Shown piece by piece: positions 58,373 through 64,000 of a DNA stretch of 64,000 nucleotides; the stretch's first letter is position 1; each line of letters starts with the position of its first letter. The notes beneath the pieces were generated by a model that was given only the letters and a program-made list of their open reading frames with translations, searched no databases and was not told the DNA's origin. A program made the translations under genes and the position numbers. Origin of the DNA: Enterococcus durans NBRC 100479 = LMG 10746 (GTDB taxonomy: Bacteria > Bacillota > Bacilli > Lactobacillales > Enterococcaceae); assembly GCF_001544215.1 (NCBI RefSeq), contig NZ_BCQB01000006.1:1-64000 (forward strand), written 5' to 3'.

Positions 58373-59506
58373 ATGAAAGCTGTTACTTGGCAAGGCAAAC
58401 AAAAAATGGAGATTCGAAATGTTGAGGATCCCAAAATTTTAGAACCCACCGATGCGATTATCCGTATCACCGCTACAGCAATTTGCGGCTCCGATCTGCA
58501 TCTTTATCATCATGGTGAAGCTGTTTTGGAAAAAGGATATGTCGTAGGTCATGAACCGATGGGCATCGTCGAAGAAGTTGGTTCTGCTGTTACCAAGTTA
58601 AAAAAGGGCCAACGTGTGGTCATCCCCTTCAACATCAGTTGTGGCCATTGCCACTTTTGTCTGAACGAGATGGAAAGTCAGTGCGACCGCTCGAACTCTG
58701 ATCAACTGTATGGTGGATTATTTGGTTTTGGTAGTCTGAATGGCAACCATTGGGGTGGACAAGCAGAATATCTTAGAGTACCTTTTGCAGATACCACTTC
58801 TTTTATCGTACCAGACAACGACCTAGCAGATGAAAAAGTTCTTTTCTTATCTGATATTCTTCCTACCGCTTATTGGAGTGTCCAAAATGCGGGTGTGAAA
58901 CAAGGCGATACAGTGATCGTCTTAGGGTCAGGCCCTGTCGGATTATTTGCACAAAAATTCGCAACGATGGCAGGCGCTTCTCGCGTGATCGCAGTTGACC
59001 CTGTACAACATCGAATCGATAAAGCAGGAAGATACAACAATGTAGAAACATTTCTCTTAGAGGATGTTCAAAATGCAGGTACTGACCTCTATGAATTAAC
59101 AAAAGGCGGTGCGGATGTCATTATAGACTGTGTGGGAATGGATGGATTAGAACCGGTCAAAGAAAAGGCGAAAAATCTAGTTAGCTTACAAAGCGGAACG
59201 ATTTCACCGATTCAGATTGCTGCAAAAGCAGCGAAAAAATTTGGAACTGTCCAAATCACAGGCGTTTACATGACTCCTGCTTCATCGTATCCTTTACAAG
59301 AATTTTTTATGCGAGATATTACTGTGAAACATGGTCAAGCGCCAGTCGTTCACTTGATGCCAAAAATCTACGAGATGATTGCTGATAACCAGTTTGACCC
59401 AGCACAAATCATCACACATGCAATGCCATTAGCAGATGCCGCACGCGCATATGAAATCTTTGACAAAAAAGAAGATAAAAATATCAAAGTTGTTTTGAAA
59501 CCTTAG
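58373..59506 (+). CDS. Zinc-dependent alcohol dehydrogenase
   Basis: This 377-residue MDR enzyme has catalytic zinc ligands in ICGSDLHLYHHGE and VGHEPMGIVEEVG, a structural-zinc Cys cluster (CGHCHFCLNEMESQC) and the Rossmann motif VIVLGSGPVGLFAQK. I start at ATG 58373, preceded by GAGAGGAGATTTTTTT. It resembles glutathione-independent formaldehyde dehydrogenase-like/threonine-type dehydrogenases; the alcohol or aldehyde is not identified. It may be co-transcribed with the broken YrhK-type gene. Confidence 0.88.
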   Translation: MKAVTWQGKQKMEIRNVEDPKILEPTDAIIRITATAICGSDLHLYHHGEAVLEKGYVVGHEPMGIVEEVGSAVTKLKKGQRVVIPFNISCGHCHFCLNEMESQCDRSNSDQLYGGLFGFGSLNGNHWGGQAEYLRVPFADTTSFIVPDNDLADEKVLFLSDILPTAYWSVQNAGVKQGDTVIVLGSGPVGLFAQKFATMAGASRVIAVDPVQHRIDKAGRYNNVETFLLEDVQNAGTDLYELTKGGADVIIDCVGMDGLEPVKEKAKNLVSLQSGTISPIQIAAKAAKKFGTVQITGVYMTPASSYPLQEFFMRDITVKHGQAPVVHLMPKIYEMIADNQFDPAQIITHAMPLADAARAYEIFDKKEDKNIKVVLKP

Positions 59507-59532
59507 TTTTAATCAATAGTTAGGTGAGTTAA

Positions 59533-59846
59533 ATGCCAGAAATCAAGCGAAATACGCACGAAATAGATATTGGAAAAGAAGAAGATATCGAGATACGCGG
59601 TCAACGATTCCGTCTTTATTTTCAAAATCGTTATACTTTGCTTTCACTCGCAGTCGTTTTTTGACAGGAATCTTCTATATTTTTGGAAGTGTTGCTCTTC
59701 TGACAAAGATACCCGATCGTTACAGTACCTACTGCTATCTTGCAGGAGCGGTCTTTTTGACAGCACGCCCTATCTTAAAAATCATCCGTAATGTCTTTAT
59801 CTACGATGAAAAAAAGAAAGAAAAACTTCAGCAAAATAAAACCTAA
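59533..59846 (+). pseudogene. YrhK-like membrane protein with a frameshift
   Basis: ATG 59533 encodes MPEIKRNTHEIDIGKEEDIE...RLYFQNRYTLLSLAVVF then TGA (59662-59664). In another frame the text continues TGIFYIFGSVALLTKIPDRY...ILKIIRNVFIYDEKKK to 59846. The break lies in a run of six T (59657-59662); one more T restores a single protein of about 104 residues. The two halves match the two-helix YrhK domain of bacterial membrane proteins. It follows the alcohol dehydrogenase gene by 26 bases. Confidence 0.72.
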
Positions 59847-59962
59847 GTTTTTATTAGAGGGAAAAGCTGCGTGTCACACTTATCCAGAATGGATAGCTAT
59901 CGTTCTCTTGTTTAAAAAAAGCACTTCTTTCCTTTATAAACAAGTAGCCGTCTAATCTCGAA

Positions 59963-60131
59963 AGAGGCTAGGACAGAAGTGTTTAACTCCGAGAAATAAG
60001 CCGAAATCCACGAAAATTGCTTTTCAAATTTTTGTGGATTTCGGCTTATTTAAGAAGGAGTTGCTTCTGCTCCCACCGTTTATTTGTTTTTAAAGAATGA
60101 GATAAAAGTGTTTCTTACTTTTGTCCCACAC
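59963..60131. repeat. Family B repeat, full-length copy
   Basis: GAGGCTAGGACAGAAGTG at the start, hairpin with inner stem GCCGAAATCCACGAAAA / TTTTGTGGATTTCGGC, then GGAGTTGCTTCTGCTCCCAC and a right-hand terminator-like stem. It lies between convergent genes. Confidence 0.85.
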
Positions 60132-60170
60132 CCTACGCGTTTTTTTTAGGCTAAGCTTTGCTATACTTCT

Positions 60171-60638
60171 TTAGTCTTCGGCAGTATCGATTTGATACAT
60201 ACGCACTGGTATTCCTTCGTTATCTTGAACCATCGCTAAAAAATCCCAATCATATCTTTCATAAAAATCAGTGTGATCCGTCACGAGATACAACCGTTCG
60301 ATCCCCATATTTTTCATGTCTTTTCTAGCTAACATTAAAATTTCTTGTGCAATCCCCTGATTCCGATACTCTTTTTCTACAAATAAAGCACACAGATTAG
60401 GCGTTAAATCCGGACGATCATGAAAATCATTGTCGATGATCCCCGCACCAGCGATGATTTCTTCGTCTTCATTTAATACGATATACCACTGAGGAACTGG
60501 TTGTACTTTTGAGATGGCTTCATCAATACTTTCTTCATATACTGAATAGGGCAGATGCCATTTAGAAGCAAACCATTCCGCTGCCTGCTTTTTCCATTCG
60601 GGTCGTTCCCTTAACTTTATTAGTTGGTATCCTTTCAT
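60171..60638 (-). CDS. GNAT family N-acetyltransferase
   Basis: This 155-residue protein starts at ATG 60638 after GGGAGTGGGAGAAAT. The GNAT acetyl-CoA motif is LFVEKEYRNQGIAQEILMLA and the C-terminus YLVTDHTDFYERYDWDFLAM is typical. The substrate is unknown. It is a single-gene unit; the stop is close to the family B repeat. Confidence 0.87.
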   Translation of the reverse strand: MKGYQLIKLRERPEWKKQAAEWFASKWHLPYSVYEESIDEAISKVQPVPQWYIVLNEDEEIIAGAGIIDNDFHDRPDLTPNLCALFVEKEYRNQGIAQEILMLARKDMKNMGIERLYLVTDHTDFYERYDWDFLAMVQDNEGIPVRMYQIDTAED

Positions 60639-60727
60639 ATTTCTCCCACTCCCATTCACATTTGCCCTATTATAGCATGCTTATTCGTGAACAACTCCCC
60701 TGTTGCTTTTTCCTACTAAAAAGCAAA

Positions 60728-60768
60728 GAAGATGAGATAAAAGTAAAGATCACTTTTATCTCATCTTC
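60728..60768. terminator. Terminator of the PTS operon
   Basis: GAAGATGAGATAAAAGT (60728-60744) and ACTTTTATCTCATCTTC (60752-60768) are perfectly complementary; a T-rich tail follows on the minus strand. The core resembles the right-hand hairpin of family B repeats. Confidence 0.8.
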
Positions 60769-60807
60769 ATATAAACTAAGCTATCGTAATGCTCGATAAC
60801 CAACTAT

Positions 60808-62061
60808 TTAAGCGCTTAATTCTTCTTTTCGTCTTTCTTGGATCGTCGCTACTTTAACGAACGGTAGGTAGATCAAGACCGACAATAGCAAGTTGACTGC
60901 GGCTAAGATACCGCCAGAAATACTTTTCGTTGCTAAGACCCCGCCAATGATTGGTGGTGTTACCCATGGTGGCATAACTGTAGCTGCTGGAACTAGACCA
61001 GTAGAAGTTGCAAAGTAAGCTACAGATACTAAAACCATTGGTGTCAAGATGAACGGAATGAACATGATCGGGTTCAATACGATCGGCAAACCAAACATTG
61101 TTGGTTCATTGATGTTGAAGATACCTGGTGCGATCGACAAGTTCGTCACGACCATGTATGGTTTGTTTCTGCGGCCAACTAAGTAAATCGCTAATAGAAG
61201 ACCTAAAGTAGCTCCTGTACCACCTAAGTTAACAAAGCTGTCAAAGAAAGGTTTGTTAACGATGAATGGTGCGCTGTGTCCTGCGGCAATTGCATTCACA
61301 TTTGCTTCAATTGCTGGTGCGTTGATTGTTTGCATCAATGGATCGACCATATTTGCACCATGTAAACCAAAGAACCATAAGAATGGTGTGATGAAAGCTA
61401 AAAGTAGTGCTGATGGGTAAGAGTTTGCTAATCCCATGAATGGTTCTTGAACAAGTGTATAGAATGCACCAACGATATCAGCCACGCCGAATGCAGCAAA
61501 GATTGCAGCAACCAATGCAAAGAATGAGATCGTGATCATTGCTGGTAATAGTGAAGCAAAAGCTTTCGCAACTGCTGGTGGTACACCATCAGGCATTTTG
61601 ATGATCAATTTTTCATTTCCACTTAAACGAACAAAGATTTCTGTTGAAATAATCCCAACAATAATAGCAATAAATAAACCATTTGAGCTCATGCCCAAAG
61701 CTCCGCCTAGAGCGAAGAATGATCCTAAAGAAATAACACCGGCAGATACGCCGTCTTTACGATAACCGTTTGCTAAATGATAAGCGAGTAAGAAAGCAAT
61801 CAAAACAGAAAGGATCGCAAAAGTTCCGTTCCAAGCTGATGTTCCGAATCCTTTCCAAGCTTCTCCACCAAAGATGGAATTCATCAATTCTTGGAATCCT
61901 GGAATCGGTAAGTTATTGATCATTACCGCCAAAGCACCCAAGATCATTAATGGCATACTAACCATAAATGAGTCACGGATCGCAACTAAATGTCGCTGTG
62001 CCCCAATTTTAGATGCGACAGGTATAAAATGTTTCTCCATAAATGCAACAAATTTATCCAT
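60808..62061 (-). CDS. PTS system cellobiose-type EIIC
   Basis: This 417-residue membrane permease of the Lac/Cel family has about ten membrane segments, with signatures AHQRHLVAIRDSFMVSMPLM-like at residues about 20-40, FWFFGLHGANMVDPLMQTIN and NEPTMFGLPIVLNPIMFIPF. It is the substrate channel of a beta-glucoside or chitobiose-type PTS together with the IIA and IIB genes just upstream. No 6-phospho-beta-glucosidase is visible within the window. Confidence 0.92.
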   Translation of the reverse strand: MDKFVAFMEKHFIPVASKIGAQRHLVAIRDSFMVSMPLMILGALAVMINNLPIPGFQELMNSIFGGEAWKGFGTSAWNGTFAILSVLIAFLLAYHLANGYRKDGVSAGVISLGSFFALGGALGMSSNGLFIAIIVGIISTEIFVRLSGNEKLIIKMPDGVPPAVAKAFASLLPAMITISFFALVAAIFAAFGVADIVGAFYTLVQEPFMGLANSYPSALLLAFITPFLWFFGLHGANMVDPLMQTINAPAIEANVNAIAAGHSAPFIVNKPFFDSFVNLGGTGATLGLLLAIYLVGRRNKPYMVVTNLSIAPGIFNINEPTMFGLPIVLNPIMFIPFILTPMVLVSVAYFATSTGLVPAATVMPPWVTPPIIGGVLATKSISGGILAAVNLLLSVLIYLPFVKVATIQERRKEELSA

Positions 62062-62095
62062 GTTTCTTTCCTCTTTTCTATTTTACCATTTCGAT

Positions 62096-62413
62096 TTATG
62101 CGTCTAAGCGACGGTATAGATCGATAATTTCTTTTGCTAAATCAGTAAAAGCAATCGAAGTCATCAGGTGATCTTGACTATGAACAGTCAATAATGTTAC
62201 TTCCACATGATTCCCTTGAGCTTCTTGTGTCAGCATTTCTGTTTGAGAATGATGCGCTTGTACTAATGATTCTTCTGCATCTTTGATTTTTGCATCGGCT
62301 AATTCAAAATCGCCTTTTTTCGCAGCGGCAATCGCTTCCATCGCATCGCTTTTTGCATTCCCACCAAACATGATCAAACCCATGATGGCTTCAAGATTTT
62401 TTTGATCTTCCAT
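62096..62413 (-). CDS. PTS system lactose/cellobiose EIIA
   Basis: This 105-residue helical EIIA starts at ATG 62413 after GGAGGAATCACA. The phosphorylated His lies in the VTLLTVHSQDHLMTSIAFTD stretch. It transfers phosphate from HPr to the IIB partner. It is the middle gene of the IIB-IIA-IIC operon. Confidence 0.92.
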   Translation of the reverse strand: MEDQKNLEAIMGLIMFGGNAKSDAMEAIAAAKKGDFELADAKIKDAEESLVQAHHSQTEMLTQEAQGNHVEVTLLTVHSQDHLMTSIAFTDLAKEIIDLYRRLDA

Positions 62414-62433
62414 TGTGATTCCTCCCACTCTTC

Positions 62434-62754
62434 TTATTTATTGATTAATGATTCTGCTTGTTCCAGTACTTTTGCACCATTCATCATTCCGTAATCTTGC
62501 ATGTTGATAACATCCAAAGGAATACCTTTAGGGGCAAGTTTTTCAGCAAATTGATTTTGCATGAATCGTACTTGTGGGCCTAATAATAAAACGTCTACAT
62601 TTTTTGATTCTAATTGATTATCTGCATCGGATGCTGATACAGCAAAGATATCCGCTTCGACTCCTTTTTCTTCGGCTGCTTTTTGCATTTTTGTTACGAG
62701 TAGACTAGTACTCATTCCTGCTGAACATACTAACATAATTGTTTTCTTTTCCAT
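62434..62754 (-). CDS. PTS system lactose/cellobiose EIIB
   Basis: A 106-residue EIIB; the phosphorylated Cys is in MEKKTIMLVCSAGMSTSLLV, and DVLLLGPQVRFMQNQF is typical. It starts at ATG 62754 and leads the operon. Two cre-like sites upstream suggest CcpA control. Confidence 0.92.
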   Translation of the reverse strand: MEKKTIMLVCSAGMSTSLLVTKMQKAAEEKGVEADIFAVSASDADNQLESKNVDVLLLGPQVRFMQNQFAEKLAPKGIPLDVINMQDYGMMNGAKVLEQAESLINK

Positions 62755-62814
62755 GTGGAACACTTCCCTTTCTTGTTTCTTACACTTTTATATAAAGCAA
62801 GTATCGTGCCAACT

Positions 62815-62851
62815 TTTAAAGCGCTTCACCATTGATATAATAGCGTTTTCA
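62815..62851 (-). promoter_or_regulatory. Two cre-like catabolite control sites upstream of the PTS operon
   Basis: On the minus strand TGAAAACGCTATTA (62851-62838) fits the CcpA consensus TGWNANCGNTNWCA except at one position near the end, and GGTGAAGCGCTTTAAAAG lies just downstream (about 62832-62815). They stand about 60-100 bases before the IIB start, where CcpA would block transcription when glucose is present. The exact promoter is not clear. Confidence 0.5.
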
Positions 62852-62889
62852 ACATTTTAGAGTGTACGTCCACATCTGTTCTTCCTTTA

Positions 62890-62933
62890 CACACTAAAAA
62901 TAGTGTGCAAAAAAAGAGATTTAGCCTCTTTTT
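62890..62933. terminator. Two small hairpins, terminator-like
   Basis: CACACTA-N4-TAGTGTG (62890-62907) and AAAAAGAG-N7-CTCTTTTT (62911-62933) occur in series between the PTS operon and the repeat at 63134. The second has an A/T-run on both sides. The rest of the 62755-63133 gap holds the cre sites and no gene. Confidence 0.45.
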
Positions 62934-63133
62934 GCGCCAATCTCCTCACACTATCTATCAATACTTTTCAGCTACATGTGTGTTCTAGTGATGTTTTTCT
63001 TTCTATACTCACAAAATCAGTACTCTATGATAGTACTCCGGCAAAAAAATATCGCTAATTCATATAGCACGTTAAATGAAATAAACTACGCCTCGTCAAT
63101 TTTTTTAAAATTCCACTTCATAACCACGACAAA

Positions 63134-63306
63134 AAGAGGTTGGGACAGAAGTGTTCAACTCCGAGAAATAAGAAGAAATTCACGAAAATTGCTTTTCAAA
63201 TTTTTGTGAATTTCGGATTATTTAAGAAGGATTTACTTCTGCTCCCACCGTTTATTCGATTTTAAAGCATGAGACAAATGTATTTCTTACTTTTGTCCCA
63301 CGCTCA
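63134..63306. repeat. Family B repeat, full-length copy
   Basis: It runs AGAGGTTGGGACAGAAGTG to TTTGTCCCACGCTC with the same two-hairpin layout as 47116 and 59963. It ends just before the stop of the aldo/keto reductase at 63318 and should terminate it. Confidence 0.85.
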
Positions 63307-63317
63307 AACTGATTACT

Positions 63318-64000
63318 TTAGTCCTGTTGTAAAATCGTTTCGATTTTATCCTCTTCTTCTGGTGAAAAATGGAGATTGTCCATCATTCGAACACTTTCTT
63401 GTAATTGACTTAGACGACTTGCTCCCACAAGCACGCTCGTCACTGACTCTTGCCTTAAATTCCAAGCTAATGCCATCTGCGCAAGAGACTGATTTCTTGT
63501 CTCAGCTAATTCTTGCAACAAAGTGATTTTATGCAAAGTAGGCGTTACTTGATCTTCTGAAAGAAATGGGATCTCTTTACGATGCGCACGAGAATCTTCA
63601 GGAATCCCATTCAAGTAACGTTTTGTCAGCAGACCTTGAGCTAATGGGCTAAAAGTGATTGCTCCAAGGCCATTTTCTTCAAGGACAGGGGCTAGATCAT
63701 CCTCTAGCAATTCTCTTGAAAACATGTTGTAACGCATTTGGTGGATGATAAAAGGCGCCTCTTTTTTTCGAAGAATCTCTGTCATTTTCTGCGTATCTTC
63801 TCCATTATAGTTAGAGATCCCAACATACAGCGCTTTTCCTTGGCGAACCAGTTGTATCAATGCTTCTGCAGTCTCTTCCAAAGGTGTTTCAGGATCTGGA
63901 CGATGGTGGTAAAAGATGTCCACGTAATCAATCCCCATTCGTTGCAAGCTTTGGTCACAACTTGCAATGATGGATTTACGTGAGCCCCACTCACCGTAAG
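63318..64000 (-). CDS. Aldo/keto reductase, 5' end beyond the window
   Basis: The frame stays open to the window edge (227 codons). It reads YGEWGSRKSIIASCDQSLQR before the internal MGIDYVDIFYHHRPDPETPL (His of the catalytic tetrad), then ALYVGISNYNGEDTQKM, GAITFSPLAQGLLTKRYLNG and VTSVLVGASRLSQLQESVRM. This is the C-terminal two thirds of a Kv-beta/YghZ-like AKR (L-glyceraldehyde 3-phosphate reductase group). The N-terminal third, with the other catalytic residues, lies outside the window. Confidence 0.88.
   Translation of the reverse strand, partial: YGEWGSRKSIIASCDQSLQRMGIDYVDIFYHHRPDPETPLEETAEALIQLVRQGKALYVGISNYNGEDTQKMTEILRKKEAPFIIHQMRYNMFSRELLEDDLAPVLEENGLGAITFSPLAQGLLTKRYLNGIPEDSRAHRKEIPFLSEDQVTPTLHKITLLQELAETRNQSLAQMALAWNLRQESVTSVLVGASRLSQLQESVRMMDNLHFSPEEEDKIETILQQD

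Overview
The window looks like chromosomal DNA of a low-GC lactic firmicute, almost certainly an Enterococcus of the E. faecium group (E. faecium / hirae / durans / mundtii). The pointers are a tyrosine-decarboxylase/permease pair, an oleate hydratase, Mga-type regulators, T-box leaders, strong AGGAGG ribosome sites and a type II-A Cas9 of enterococcal type. The species cannot be fixed from sequence reading alone.

Layout. 0-6.4 kb: DUF554 membrane protein with divergent LysR regulator, then a two-component system facing a fused ABC transporter. 6.4-9.7 kb: MarR-controlled redox cassette (old yellow enzyme, DJ-1/PfpI protein, aldo/keto reductase). 10-16.3 kb: GH13 alpha-glucosidase, NCS2 purine permease and small metabolic or regulatory genes. 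16.5-23.4 kb: complete trpEGDCFBA operon behind two tandem tryptophan T-box leaders and a consensus promoter; trpB and trpF are broken. 23.4-25.6 kb: Nudix hydrolase, secreted Tim44-like protein, isochorismatase-family hydrolase. 25.6-26.4 kb: gene-poor patch with insertion-sequence-end remnants and a type I toxin/antisense-RNA module. 26.4-34.8 kb: malonate decarboxylase operon (mdcH-A-C-D/E-G-acyltransferase-B) with divergent LysR regulator. 35-47 kb: two Mga-like regulators, a P2-type ATPase, an amino-acid permease, and an aromatic amino acid decarboxylase/antiporter pair. 47.3-48.1 kb: two tandem DUF1622 membrane proteins. 48.2-54.5 kb: type II-A CRISPR-Cas locus (array, csn2, cas2, cas1, cas9, tracrRNA). 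54.9-59.9 kb: 42-residue membrane peptide, oleate hydratase, alcohol dehydrogenase and a broken YrhK-type gene. 60-64 kb: GNAT acetyltransferase, cellobiose-type PTS (IIB-IIA-IIC) and an aldo/keto reductase cut by the window edge.

Two themes cross the window. First, point lesions interrupt otherwise well preserved genes: an in-frame TAA in cas9 (codon 252), TAA in trpB (codon 8), TGA in the mdc-operon acyltransferase, two frameshifts in trpF, and single frameshifts in an NCS2 permease and a YrhK-type gene. The CRISPR system is therefore probably inactive: the array holds only one spacer, and Cas9 also has Arg instead of Gly two residues after the RuvC-I Asp. Tryptophan synthesis is probably lost while its regulatory leader stays intact. 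Second, two related families of long-hairpin intergenic repeats occur in about a dozen places, some tandem. In the first family the inner stems differ in sequence between copies but stay self-complementary. Several copies supply the last codons and stop of the neighbouring gene. These repeats, the toxin/antitoxin RNA pair and the decayed CRISPR locus are the parts most worth a second look.
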